From positions 1,851,435-1,915,434 of the forward strand of contig NC_020173.2 in the NCBI RefSeq assembly GCF_000224145.3: DNA of 64,000 bases. The letters run 5' to 3'. The stretch is from Ciona intestinalis. Lineage: Eukaryota; Chordata; Ascidiacea; Phlebobranchia; Cionidae. The notes under the pieces were generated by a model, which saw only the letters and a program-made list of their open reading frames with translations, did no database searches and had not been told where the DNA came from. Shown here in pieces: positions 9,600 through 20,767 of the stretch. Both the position numbers and the translations under genes were made by a program. The first letter of the stretch is position 1; every line of letters begins with the position of its first letter.

Positions 9600-10558
9600 T
9601 TATAAATTGGAAGATGGCATGTTCAACAAGTTTGGTACATTGCTATAATCTGGTGGTGGAGCTGACCAACCAGAATGAACTTCGACGCGTCTGCTCTCAA
9701 CGACCAAACGACTGTTGTGTTCCTGGGATCCCACAATTTGCACGGGCACAGTATTCCGGGAATCAGTTTCGTCTCGAACAGCTGTGAAAGCGATGCCTTC
9801 ATCGCTGTCCGTGGTGGCTTCTTTATACCCTTGATGACTACGTTCCTCGTCCGTTTCCGGGTTTCGCCTGCGAACAAACAAACTATTTTAATCAACTAAA
9901 TTGGAAAAAGCACTAATCAATTTCGCATTGGGTCCGCCTATAGTTATTGGGCTAAGCAGTATAGGGCGTTCCGCATACTTGTAATGTATATGAAACAAAC
10001 AATAGAATTTAATCCTTTGAGCTCGGTTGGTTCCCTTGAGATTACTGAACCAATATTTTCTCGTGTGAAACTTCCATTCAAAATTTGTTTGTTTTGGCTC
10101 ATAGAGTTCATATTCATTCAAACATGTGAATCGTTTACGATATCACTCCATACGATATATCACCAACGCATGGTGTTATATAAGTACTGTGGGGTAAGAT
10201 GAGACACCTTTAGCACATGCTATATCCCAAATTTCCCGACCGTGTTTTAAACAATCAAAACGACCTATGGTGGTCGTGAGAATACGGTTTTATAACTATT
10301 TGAATGTTCTTTGTTGACTACCAACTTTGACGAGAAAATAGAATGAAAAGGTGACCCATCTTTTCCCACCCACAATTTCTTGCTATGAAATTTCCGTTTA
10401 GTTTACCTGTATTGCTTTACGAAGTGGTGAAGTATCATTACAACTATTACACCCAGCGCTAGTGCAACAGTTACACCGAATGGGATCAACCACGTTTCTT
10501 GTCCAGTTCCATTGCTTAGATGGTCCTTGACCAGTTGCTGACTTAAATCCCGATCCAT
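9600..10558 (-). CDS. Small single-pass membrane protein with C-terminal PPxY motif
   Basis: Not recognised. Two coding exons, 10407-10558 and 9600-9867, join in phase to give 139 residues. The start MDRDLSQQLVKDHLSNGTGQ is short, with a possible N-glycosylation site (NGT). A 20-22 residue hydrophobic segment (IPFGVTVALALGVIVVMIL, about residues 26-45) is followed by HHFVKQYRRR, the positive charge expected on the cytoplasmic side. The tail (about 90 residues) is acidic and polar, contains TDSDEG, and ends with SAPPPDYSNVPNL. PPDY fits the PPxY consensus bound by WW domains such as those of NEDD4-family ligases. There is no cleavable signal peptide from this start; an in-frame upstream ATG (10649-10651) would add a second hydrophobic stretch. 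An Nout/Cin type III topology and an adaptor role are inferences. Confidence 0.72.
10180..10372. mobile_element. MITE, GTAGGGTGGGG family, copy 3
   Basis: Left end AAGTACTGTGGGGTAAGATG then AGACACCTTTAGCACAT, core GTGGTCGTGAGAATACGG, and right end AAAAGGTGACCCATC with TTCCCACCCAC. It lies in the only intron of the PPxY membrane-protein gene, with its right end about 35 bp from that gene's exon 1 splice donor. Confidence 0.85.
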
Positions 10559-12060
10559 TTTAAATTCGTGAAACAAAATTTGTAACGTTTGTAAAACTAC
10601 CTCTGTTGAGAATAAAAGAAAACGTTTTAGTGAATAGAACACGACGACCATTAGAGCTTTGAGCTGTAACTTGAAACTAATTGAACACTTAAACGGTTTG
10701 GTATCCTCCTGTTTTGCTCGAAACGAACTTTGCTCGATAAATTCTGTTCCTAAAGTACTCGCCTATTTGTTAAAATAATGCTAACACATGTTCTGCCTAC
10801 GGGTACAAGCGGAAATGAAGGTAAGAATTTATGTGTCTGAGACATGCCTGTCACAAAGAGACATTGTTTTCGTTTACCGCAAAGCAGACATGTTGGTAGA
10901 CTCTATTAAGTTATTAACATTCAAACACTACCACTTCTTAAACTGAAAAACGATGCTACGAAAGAGCTTACAGTAATATCCCACAGTATTTACAAACACG
11001 TAGTAACGGCTACGGATGGCTGATGCAATAACGATCCGCCGCCTTTTACTATGAACACAACGAGTGGAAAATTACAAGGCTCTTTCTTTACTACGCCTGT
11101 GTTTACTTGTCCTTCTCTCTTCCATTATAAAATCGATCCACGAGAATAGATCGAGAGGCGGAAAGGGGCGGGACTGAGAATGGCACGTGACGTCAGAGAC
11201 CTGCTTTGCGCTGACGTACACGCACGAGAGGACGAAAGGCGATTCACAAATAGCGGCGAAGGAATTTTAACCAACAAACGGTGACTCATCCTTATCCGGA
11301 AATCCATGACTTGAAAATTTTACGAAAATTTCCATACTATTGACGCAAAGTAAACTATAAAATCATTCTAGCAAATAAATTATGAGATAACTTATTGTCA
11401 ATATTTTTTTGTACTTTAAAGAAGCGTAACAACTTAGGGATTAAAACAAAATTTTTAACTGTTCTAAAGTTTTAAAATGCTTGCTTTAACATTTCGAACA
11501 TTAAACCAAAACAACTGTAGCTTTTGGAACTGTCTATATTATTGATGGCTGGCTATAGTTGTACAATCTGATTTGATCTTACTACGGATATGACGCGTTT
11601 CCCTGTTGTGATGGTCCATAGTACCACCGATGTTTAATGAAAATCTCTCCCGCCAGACAGACCGAATAAAAAATCCTTGGCAATGTTTGTAAAACGAAAT
11701 ACTTTCCTTTCTGCCTTTCTCTCTTGAGGTAGACGATGACAACGATAAACTATTATAACATTGATAACCGGGTATCAGTCAATACAGATATTTGAAGAAC
11801 TCCTGAAATATAGTTATAGTGTTGCCAAACGTATTTTTAAAACTGGTGCCTCTTGCGTTCTATATCATTTTAATACAGCTTTATTCCTACAAAACTGTAA
11901 CTAATCTGACACAGGTTAACTATTAAATTAAAGGCAACACTGTCTACACTCGACTGAACAACCAATGCATTTAGTTTATTTAGACTAGAGCGAATGGCTT
12001 GGACGTAAGTAAAGAGATTGTAAGCTTTCGATACAAAGCTGCTCTATAGAAAGTCTGGAT
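10559..12060. other. Divergent intergenic region between the membrane-protein gene and PBLD
   Basis: Head-to-head interval of 1.5 kb. The segment around 11150-11250 is richer in G+C and CpG than its surroundings and holds promoter-like motifs (separate entry). The rest is AT-rich with no supported ORF or repeat. Confidence 0.5.
11161..11220. promoter_or_regulatory. Candidate bidirectional promoter core: GC box, E-box and CRE
   Basis: GGGGCGGGAC (GC/Sp-type box) at about 11165, CACGTGACGTCA at 11184-11195 combining an E-box (CACGTG) with a perfect CRE (TGACGTCA at 11188-11195), and a half CRE (TGACGTAC) near 11213, all within 60 bp of locally CpG-rich DNA between two divergent genes. Function is inferred from motifs only. 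Confidence 0.5.
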
Positions 12061-13497
12061 ATGGAATTACCACTGTATATGGTGGATGCATTCACTGATC
12101 AGCCGTTCTCAGGAAACCAGGCAGCTATCTGCTGGATTGGTAACAGGTAAGGAGAAATCTAGCAACATACTTACCACGGATAGTTGCGTTTCGAATATGC
12201 ACAGCTTAATGAAGTACCTTCAATTCTATGCATATTACATAAAGGAAACAACTCTTGCTAATTAATATTCAATATAAAAACAACGGTTTGAATGCCATGC
12301 TACAGTTAGTATTTTTGTAACTGCAGTTCTGAGAAATTTTAATTGCAATGCTGTATGTGACAACGAATTTCCGCCAGGTATGTCACAATGTAAATATGCC
12401 ATTAAAACTGCATTTCAATCTGTATTATCAATCTCACTGATATCAAATTACAGTTTTGTTGAAATATTTCTTTTAAATTTAGGACTTTGTCCGAAAAGCG
12501 GATGCAAGATATTGCAGCGGAAATAAATCTGGCAGAAACCGCTTTTATCTGGTCGAAGTCGAACGACTATGTTGACGAAAAAAGCTTTGGGTTGAGATGG
12601 TTCACGCCAACCAATGAGGTGATATAAAATTTAAAGCAGATCCAATACAAGCGTGTTAACTGTTTTCTCGTCACATAGGTTGCCTTATGCGGACACGCGA
12701 CGTTAGCAGCTGCAGCAACTCTGTTTCACATCGCGGAAAACAAGAATGACGTCGTTACGTTTTCTACTCTTAGTGGTGATCTGTTTGCTACGAGACAAAA
12801 CGGTAAGCGTTTATTTACAAGTAACGTAAAACACACAGCATATAGTACAATGGGGGAAGATAGGACACTTAAGCACATATTGGGTCCGTAAATAGAATAT
12901 TAAAAAAAGAGTCTCGTCTGACAAAGTGTCCCATCTTCCCCCACCCTACTATATCGATTATGTACTTTTGTAGATAAGATTCTGCTTGATTTTCCATTGA
13001 ACAAACCTGAACCGTTCAATCATCTGGATTTGAGCAGCACGATAGACGTGACTTTACAAACTGATAACGTTACCAGAATAAAAGAGATTCTGTTGTCAAA
13101 AACCGCCAAGAAACTTCTCATTCGCATGAAAGATGATTTTAGCTTGACTGACCTACAAGCTATTCGACCCAATTTTGAGTTAATGATGAAATCGCACGAC
13201 GGTTTAATATTCAAAGGTATTATCGTGACCACTAAAGGAGTAGGCGAGTACGATTTTTTCTCACGCTACTTCGCACCCTGGAATGGAATACCCGAAGACC
13301 ACGTGACAGGCTCTGCGCATACAGTTCTAGCGCCTTACTGGCGTGACTTCACTGGGAAAGACGTCATGTTAGGGCGACAGTGCTCGAAACGCGGGGGTGA
13401 TGTGCAAGTAAAAGTAAGAGCTGACGGGAGGGTGGACATTGGAGGGAACACCAAGATTATCCTGAAGGGTCATCTTTGTCTACCAGAGCAGGAATAA
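12061..13497 (+). CDS. PBLD: PBLD: phenazine biosynthesis-like domain protein (PhzF family isomerase)
   Basis: Four exons, 12061-12146, 12483-12618, 12679-12802 and 12974-13497, in phase, give 289 residues (human PBLD 288). The protein belongs to the PhzF/diaminopimelate-epimerase fold; the human protein's physiological substrate is not settled. Family blocks are MVDAFTDQPFSGNQAA at the N-terminus, INLAETAFIW (the Glu aligns with the catalytic Glu of PhzF), FGLRWFTPTNE, VALCGHATLAAAATLFH, YFAPWNGIPEDHVTGSAH and GGDVQVKVRADGRVDIGG. In most members the late motif reads DPVTGSAH or DPATGSAH; here the residue after Asp is His, not Pro. The start was chosen because it gives exactly the family N-terminus. 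Intron 3 is largely filled by a MITE that ends 19 bp before exon 4. Cytosolic; no targeting signal seen. Confidence 0.95.
12841..12954. mobile_element. MITE, GTAGGGTGGGG family, copy 4 (short internally deleted)
   Basis: Ends TATAGTACAATGGGGGAAGA and AAGTGTCCCATCTTCCCCC then ACCCTACTATA. Only about 114 bp, so the usual middle (CGTGAGAATACGGTTTTATAA) is missing. It occupies most of PBLD intron 3; its right end is 19 bp from the exon 4 acceptor. Confidence 0.88.
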
Positions 13498-13662
13498 GAC
13501 AATTTTCAACTTTTTGTAAGGTTATGGTAAAAAAACGGCTCAAAAGAATGTATTTAATGTTATGAATTATCATTAATGAGCAAACATAAATAAGGGGCCC
13601 TCTGAAAAAAGGTTGTGCTGCTCTGTTTAAACTTATGTTCAATTTCGATGAGAAACAATGAA

Positions 13663-15627
13663 TTAGGTCCGCTTAGTGATTTCTCTCACAAAATCTGGAC
13701 CACTGGTCCTATATAAACATAAAAGTCCGCTCAATGCAACTCCAGTTCCAACACCAAAAAAGAATCGTCCAACTGGGGGGAGACGCCTAAAAGAAATTTG
13801 TTTAAATTTTGGTACTAGGGAGGAATCCTTTGTTACAAATTTGCATAAAGCAATACGATTTAGGGGAATTGTTTGGTATTGTGGCCCTTGGGTGTGGGGA
13901 AGATTCTTTACTAGCACCAGAATTAGTAGAATATGCACAGAAGTCTATATAATTACCTGATCGTTTTCTTCAAAAATCCAATTGTTTCTTCCTCCATAGC
14001 AGCTTGAGGTCCATGATTTTGAACATTAAATACACCTGATAGAAAAAGACTGACATTTACAAATTTGTTGGGTTTAGCAAAGTGCATACTGAACAGGGTA
14101 TATCAATTCAAATTTTAAATTTAGTACATACTATTATACTAACCAAATTCTGTCAAAGAAAAATTGGAGTTTAAATGACTTAAACCATCATGACATCAAA
14201 TAAAGGCGGTAAATAACACTCATAAAAATCGACATTTTGCAAAGAAATGAATAACAAAAGCAGCACCATAAGTCTTATAATAATAAGAAAAGAACACATG
14301 GCTGTAATCCGGCAAGATTTTTCCCATTTGGTTCATATGTGTGGCTATATACAAGACACTTAATAGTATGATTTTTGCTTACACAATGACAATTATAAAT
14401 AATGAATAAATACAGTAAATTACAAAAATTAAAACAAGCTTTACAATTACATCTCTATCACACACAAAGGTGCTTAACTTTTAAAAAGTCAAGGTACCAA
14501 TTAATTTAGTATAAAAAAAAAGTTTATGCCAACCTTTATCAGGCTTTATTTGGGAAATAGACTGGATTTTTCATTGCACTAACACCACTGTATAGTGTCT
14601 ATTCCAAGTGATGTTGGTAATATACGCTCACCTTGGATTTCCTTGCAGTGTTTATTTCATAAGATGTTTATAAGATATGCCATTAAAATGTTTACGTATT
14701 CAAACTGGGTAGTTTAATTTTTTTCAGGGTGTTCATGCATACCTTGCATACCCATGTTAGGTGCCTATGATAACACACCTGGTAATGAATAAAGAGCTCC
14801 AGCTGCTGCTCCACCAAATATTGTATTAATTTCATCATCAACACCCCTCGTCTTCTCGCATATTATTGAACATGCACAGTAAAGAACAGCAACTGACCCA
14901 AACTTCTGAGCCATCTGTCCACCGTTCTTAAGCACTGCACTGGTCATTAACATTCTTTGTGATTTGCCCTGTATTAAATTGTGATTTTTTTCTTGTGCAG
15001 AGTTATACAAAGTAATATAAAATAGGCTTGTAAAATAACATTTTAGAGTGTGGGCTATATTTGGTCATACTCATATTTGGTTTTGACGAGATCCCGCTTG
15101 TTTAGGACAGTTATTTTTCACGTTTGCACGTGCTATCATCAAAAAGTGACAGAGAATCACACTTAGTTTAAAACATGTTTTTTCATTGTTCAATAAGTTT
15201 GCATGCGTGAAACAAATTATGGCGCGCACAACCAAAAGTTTGTAAACAAAATCGCTTGTGCACCTGCCATACTCTGCAGACTGGGGGGTTATAAGGGTTA
15301 CCTAGTTGAGTTTAGCGGATACTAGATAACATCACAAAGGAATTTTACTACTCAACTCAAACTCACCTTTAACCACTGCAAGCCACTGTATCGAAGGCTT
15401 TCCACTCCTCCTATAAGAGCTCCGCTTACTGCGGCAGTTCCGATCATAGTAAACATGGTTTGCGCTCGGGAACGAGTGGCAGCTGCATCTTCAGGTAAAA
15501 TGTATTCCTCTGCTGCTGTAAGGTACTGGGGGTTGATGTTCAAATACGGCGTCTGGACTTGGGAGCTGGAACGGTTCATGCTCGGGAAATCTCCACTTGT
15601 GTCTGCGCCACTGTTGGACCCAAACAT
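13663..15627 (-). CDS. TIMM23: TIMM23 inner-membrane protein import channel subunit
   Basis: Core subunit of the TIM23 presequence translocase of the mitochondrial inner membrane. Four coding exons, 15367-15627, 14779-14968, 13957-14035 and 13663-13786, in phase, total 217 residues (human TIMM23 209). Matches to human are YLNINPQYLTAAEEYILP (human YLNVDPRYL...EFILP), a first membrane-helix region with GTAAVSGALIGGVESLR, then QKFGSVAVLYCACSIICEKT and RGVDDEINTIFGGAAAGALY (human EKTRGAEDDLNTVAAGTMTGMLY). The acidic/serine-rich intermembrane-space N-terminus and the Gly-rich helices fit the Tim17/22/23 family. The C-terminal part after the third helix is diverged: it has an insertion and a last helix GRFFFGVGTGVALSGLL and ends in a basic tail. 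Near-head-to-head with BYSL. An upstream in-frame ATG (15832-15834) adds an unlikely leader, so 15627 is preferred. Confidence 0.92.
13811..13918. mobile_element. Fold-back MITE (GGTGCTAGTG family), copy 2, diverged, in TIMM23 intron
   Basis: Left end GGTACTAGGGAGGAATC and right end GTGGGGAAGATTCTTTACTA then GCACC, the reverse complement of the family end. The middle lacks the CTAACCCC array of other copies, and no clear target duplication remains. It sits between TIMM23 exons 3 and 4, with its right end about 38 bp from the exon 3 donor. Confidence 0.7.
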
Positions 15628-15839
15628 ATTTGTATGTATTCCTATTATACGCTTTACCTTATAAAAACGACCTCTACGAACACCTGCAACACGTAGTATT
15701 GTAGCTGAAGTTAGTTTTAAAACAAAAACATCTAGCAATATATATATTACCATATACAAATTCACTTTACAAAACTGAGAAACCTTAGTTACGCGATCAC
15801 GAACTTCTTTCTTACAAACTGGAATTGTTACCACGTGAT

Positions 15840-16665
15840 GGGTCCTACTAAAACACGCCCGGCGGGGCCCGGTGGGGCCCGGTGGAAAAAAATATACTAA
15901 AACACGCCCGGTGCGGGGCCCGGTGGGGCCCGGTGGGACCCGGTGAGGACCCGGTGTTACGAGTCATACTAAAACACGCCCGGTGGGGGGCCCGGTGAGT
16001 ATTTCTTGAAAGGGGAGCTTTCCCTATGCAAGAGCCACCAAATTGCGTGTGTGAAACAGAACTTGTGAAAAAATTGGAAGATATTGTCTGTCTTCAAGGC
16101 ATAAAGATGGCAATTATCGGTGGTAGAAGTTACATTCTTGCTTCGCACGTCATCGCTGAAACAAAATGTGCAAAGGAAATAACACATGATGATGAAAATG
16201 GACACGTAATTCGCAAGTCCTTCAATTATCGCTCTGCTAAAACGGAAACAAACGTGGGATCGCGCTACTGAGGGCTTGTCCGAATACGTAAAAGCCTAAC
16301 ACGCTAACTAAAAGACANNNNNNNNNNNNNNNNNNNNNNNNNNNNNNNNNNNNNNNNNNNNNNNNNNGAAACAAACTTTGTACATTCATAATCAAAGTTA
16401 ATTTTCAAAAAACTCAACTCGGGGGTCTCATTAGGCTAAAAATCTGAATACACGCATCACATTTTGGTGGATCTTGAATAGGGAAAGCTCCCTTTTCAAG
16501 AAATACTCACCGGGCCCCCCACCGGGCGTGTTTTAGTATGACTCGTAACACCGGGTCCTCACCGGGTCCCACCGGGCCCCACCGGGCCCCGCACCGGGCG
16601 TGTTTTAGTATATTTTTTTCCACCGGGCCCCACCGGGCCCCGCCGGGCGTGTTTTAGTAGGACCG
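15840..16665. mobile_element. Long-inverted-repeat hAT-like element with GC-rich ends and 8-bp TSD
   Basis: Inverted arms of about 220 bp (roughly 15840-16058 and 16440-16665). The terminal 185 bp are almost perfectly complementary and built from ACTAAAACACGCCCGG blocks separated by CCCGGTGGGGCCCGGTG runs, a composition very unlike the AT-rich surroundings. The element is flanked by the direct repeat CACGTGAT at 15832-15839 and 16666-16673. Its ends are GGGTCCTACT and, inverted, CGGTCCTACT. The unique middle (about 380 bp, with the 50-N gap at 16318-16367) has one short frame (16026-16271) with no recognisable domain. An 8-bp target duplication points to hAT or another 8-bp-duplicating superfamily; the superfamily is an inference. 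Confidence 0.88.
16318..16367. other. Assembly gap (50 N) inside the inverted-repeat element
   Basis: Run of 50 undetermined bases in the centre of the long inverted-repeat element, where a hairpin-forming or multicopy template would be hard to assemble. Confidence 0.99.
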
Positions 16666-16994
16666 CACGTGATTACGTCAGAAGTCATTTTTTGGGAATC
16701 CCCTAATTCGAGTTTACTAAAATAAAACGAAATAAATTTTATATCCAAATTGTTCTTTTTGAAAAAATGATTTGTTTGAACTTCAAAATAGCTAGATTAA
16801 TTGCAACAAAGGAATTAAAAAAAGATTAAAATTCTATTTTATACAAACTTTGTCATGCGTATCGACAAAAAAAAATCGACATGGGTGCTTTACCGCAAAA
16901 CTAAAACATACGTGCTGGCAATAAAATACGGAGCACGTGAAAAGTACCGCGAGGTGTTTTAGGCGCTTAATTGATAAATATACAGAAATAAACA

Positions 16995-19900
16995 ATGGGG
17001 AAAGTTAAGAAAAACCGAACGAAAGCGACGAGTGGACAGAATCCGCATTATCACAGAACAGATTTATCTCATGAAATAATTAATGAAGACAATCTTAAAG
17101 ATAATTCAAAACGTCAAAACAAAGCTCGACCAAGACAGGTAAGTAACCTAAACTTAATTTCATGAATTTATAGCATTGTTACATATTTATTTAATGAAAT
17201 GATAGAATTAGACTTTGTATTGTGCATATTGCATGCAATGTCATTGTGGGTGTATGTGTTCTTGGACAAGACACTTAACTGCAATTGCTTCAACCCAGTG
17301 GTCACTAATGAGTTGTCCAAATTATCAGCCATACACAGAGAAAAAAATCCCGAAAGGGTATTCATCCACAAAGTAACATACATGGCAACTCACAAAGAGT
17401 GTCTGTACTGTGTCCATAATGTCACATTTAATTTAGGTATGAACATTTTTCTTTATAGGAAGACAGTGACATTGTAGATGAAAAACTCACAAAGAAGATT
17501 CTTGACTCTGCTAGAAAGCAACAAGATGAATTGGAAAATGTTTGGTCTGTGAAAAGCAACAGCGCGCCACATAAACTTATAAAACCATCTGTAAGTGATA
17601 AAAAATGGGCAATACTGTTATATTCTTATCTTATAAATATCCAATATAAATATACCATGCTTCTGGTTACCAATGAAGTCTCATGTTTTTTTTAGTTAGG
17701 TGTGACTTTTTAAATCATAGTTTTAGTTTATATGTTGCTGTAAATGACTTGATATTTTCCTAATATAAAACATTGTATTGTGAGCAATGCAAGTATGAGG
17801 TGCCAATGCAAATTTAAAATTAACCCCATGTAATCTTATATGACACCAAGTACCTTAAGCTAAATGGGATATTCTACCATTGTTTTAAAACCTTTGCAAC
17901 AATTACAAAGTACAGTAAAAAAGACCAAAACTAAATTCGGCCAGTAAAACTTAAAACCTACAGCTCCAATTGTGACAAAATTATCTTGCAGGGAATTGAG
18001 CAAGGCTCAGATGATGAAGAAGACTGGCCTCAAATAGGAAGTGGTGATGCAGAAGTATCGGAATACAAAGAGGAAATCTTTGAGGTTGATGCAGAAGATG
18101 AAAAAGCTCTTGAAGCGTTCATGAATCCGAACCCTCCTTCACGGCGAACACTCGCTGATATTATAATGGAGAAAATATCAGGTTATTTTATTATTGGAGT
18201 ATGTTGTTCATTGATATGCAAAGAACAAGAACATGCCATTATTATTTATTATTACATTCTTTTTTCAATATCATGCTTAAAAACTGTTTTTTTTATTGGG
18301 AAAACTGTTTCCACCAATGTGGATCTAATAATATTGGTTATTCTGTTCTTAATTTTTTTTTTTCGTTTTTTTAATACAAGGTTTATATATACAGTTTTTG
18401 ATTGGTTAACAGATTGTATTATATAAATATACTGTATTAAACATAATATTTATATATACTGTTTACCTGTGATATAATGTAGTAAAATTAAATGTTGTAC
18501 CTAATAACATATTATTTTTTTGCAGAAAAACAAACTGATGTTTCAACGTTAATGCCGGACCTGGAAAATCCATTGCCAGACATGGATCCACGAATAGTGG
18601 AAGTTTATAAAGATGTGAAAACAATATTGCAGCGATACCGGTGTGGTAAATTACCAAAAGCCTTCAAGGTAAGTTTAAAGTCATATTTTACTAGTTGTAT
18701 CCCTTTTTCAGATTCATAAAGTTACCAACTTAATGTGAAAAAAGGATTGTAGTTGAATTAACCATGCATGGTAGGGCAAAGCAGTCGTTAAAACAAGGGT
18801 GCTCTGTTTTAAATGAATATAACTTATTCATTGTTTCATGTTGGGGCAACAGCAGTCGTTTAACAGGGGCTTTCTGTTTTAAATGAATGTAACCTATTTA
18901 TCCATTTGTGGTGGGGCAATAGCAGTTGTTATAACAGAGGTGCATGGTTTTATACACTTCATGTTCCCTTATGAGTCACCACATATATAACTATATGAAT
19001 AATAAAACATGTAAATTATTTTATAGGTTCTTCCACATTTAAAAAACTGGGAGGAAGTCTTATATATCACTGAACCAGATGGTTGGACAGCAGCAGCCAT
19101 GTACCAGGTATGCTTGTGGGGTTGTTATAATATCTAATATGTATATAGGCCTATCTATTCAAACTTTAAAACTAATATATTTTATTTACTAAATGATATA
19201 AATGAATGTAAATTGTTTTTATCTATCTCTGCTGTATCTCTGTATGAATGTTAGTAAATTGTTGTATCGTCGCATATCGGGGCAACTACGTCTTTAAAAA
19301 CATATATAGTCTATTTAACTCCCGATTACTGTATAATAACTATCATCAAGCAATACCTAACTAACCTAAAAAGGATACCAGTAAGATATATCCTTGTAAA
19401 TGAATGAATTCTTTATTCTTCCAGGCAACCAGGATGTTTGCGTCAAACATGAATGCTCATATGGCACAAAGATTCTTTTTCCTTGTTTTGCTGCCAAGAA
19501 TCAGAGACGATATTCAGTATTTTAAGCGACTAAACTTCCATTTGTTTATGGTGAGATGGTTGTAATAATATATGGGACCACGCATTACGTAAATTCCGTT
19601 ATGCTGTAATTTTTCTATAGTGTATTAATGTACACACGACTGCTCCTTAAATAACGTTTGGATGAAAGAAACTTACTTTATCCTCACCTGTCCGGAAAAC
19701 AACAGTCACTATAACACGAGTGTTCTGTTTCATACACCTGGTGCCAGCTTACGAGTTACCATGTAATAAAAAAGCAGGCGCGCCAACCACTGTGCCATGG
19801 CACCGAACAAACTTTGCCCCACAAAAACCCACATATAGAACATACTGCACACATGTATTGTTATAGTATACAAAAGTCTTACCGTTTTCACAATAGGTAT

Positions 19901-20767
19901 AAAAACAAATATAAATTATCATTACCTTGTCTATATTACATACTTACAGGCTCTAAAGAAAACTTTGTTCAAACCAGCTGCATTTTTCAAAGGCATCCTT
20001 CTCCCTCTATGTGAGGAAGGGACTTGTACATTACGTGAAGCTACCATCATTGGGAGTGCTATGGCAAAATGTTCCATACCTGTTCTACATGCTAGGTGCG
20101 TAAAACATATGGTTAAGGAAAATTACATTCAACATTGTGATGAAATTTTTTTTTCTTTTAGTGCTGCTATGTTGAAATTAGCGGAAATGAAATACAGCGG
20201 TCCAAACAGTATTTTTCTTAAAATACTGATCAGCAAAAAATATGCCCTGCCCTTCAGAGTGCTGGACGCTTTGGTGAGTAAACCTTTCTATGAAACTGAT
20301 TATTACTGTGTCATGTAATATTTTTGAGTTTTATGTTTTTCATTTTAAATGTGATTGCAGGTTTTTCATTTCTTAAGCTTTCGTAATGAGAAACGTGAAC
20401 TCCCGGTTCTATGGCATCAAGCTTTGCTTTCATTTGCAGAGATATACAGGTAAAAGTTGCTGAAATAGGGTTATGGACTAAGTCTCATTAACTGAAGGAC
20501 CTTAAACATATAGAAGCAAAAAATTTTAAAAACAGTGCAATACTATTTACATTATCAATTATTTGTTAGCAAATTTGCTTTTATCGCATAAATAGAAAGC
20601 TAAGACTTTTGTTTTCCAGGAGTGACATCTCAACTGAACAGAAAGAAAGTCTTCTTGAACTACTGCGTCACAAATCACATGAACAAATAACTCCGTTAGT
20701 ACGGAAGCAATTACAGGGAGCTGAATGTCGAGATATTGAAATGGATGAACCACAGTTAATGCCTTAA
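16995..20767 (+). CDS. BYSL: Bystin (BYSL), 40S ribosome biogenesis factor
   Basis: Bystin (yeast Enp1 homologue) acts in pre-40S assembly and export. Ten exons: 16995-17138, 17459-17590, 17992-18181, 18526-18668, 19027-19107, 19425-19550, 19950-20095, 20162-20273, 20361-20449 and 20620-20767. They join in phase to 436 residues (human 437). After a basic N-terminus ([10 protein letters not shown]) and acidic stretches (SDDEEDWPQ), the bystin domain is very well conserved: [85 protein letters not shown]-like [34 protein letters not shown] and [16 protein letters not shown]. The stop TAA at 20765-20767 is followed closely by AATAAA. Introns 1, 4 and 6 carry SINE pieces. Confidence 0.97.
17239..17430 (+). 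mobile_element. tRNA-like SINE, 5'-truncated copy in BYSL intron 1
   Basis: CATTGTGGGTGTATGTGTTC, TTGGACAAGACACTTAACTG, CCCAGTGGTCACTAATGAG, TTGTCCAAATTATCAGCC, then CACAAAGTAACATACATGGC and a tail piece. The tRNA-like head is missing. It ends about 30 bp before BYSL exon 2. Confidence 0.75.
18765..18985 (-). repeat. Triplicated ~70-bp SINE-tail unit in BYSL intron 4
   Basis: Three tandem imperfect units starting near 18773, 18843 and 18913, each with GGGGCAAYAGCAGTYGTT, AACAGGGGYT and CTGTTTTAAATGAATRTAAC. The last unit runs into GGTTTTATACACTTCATGTT and CTTATGAGTCACCA, which matches, on the minus strand, the tail of the SINE at 19662-19803. The array appears to be a tandem expansion of part of a SINE tail. 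Confidence 0.65.
19662..19803 (-). mobile_element. tRNA-like SINE, internally deleted copy in BYSL intron 6 (inverted)
   Basis: Read on the minus strand it begins GTGCCATGGCACAGTGGTTG then GCGCGCCTGC, a good Pol III A-box (TGGCACAGTGG), then jumps to the tail TTACATGGTAACTCGTAAGC, ACCAGGTGTATGAAACAGA and GAGGATAAAGTAAGTTTC. The body with the B-box is deleted. This copy shows best that head and tail belong to one element. Confidence 0.75.

Larger units (their letters stand above)
15628..16994. promoter_or_regulatory. TIMM23/BYSL divergent promoter interval, split by an 826-bp inserted element
   Basis: The two start codons are 1367 bp apart, but 826 bp of this is the inserted element at 15840-16665. 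Removing it and one copy of its target duplication leaves only about 530 bp, a compact bidirectional promoter. The element's target site CACGTGAT contains an E-box (CACGTG), which is duplicated by the insertion, once on each gene's side. A near-CRE TTACGTCA lies at 16674-16681. Regulatory role is inferred. Confidence 0.55.

Noticed and set aside
16026-16271. 81-codon frame inside the long-inverted-repeat element as a transposase fragment
   Set aside because: No recognisable transposase motif, and the opposite strand is equally open; kept only as unique interior of the element.
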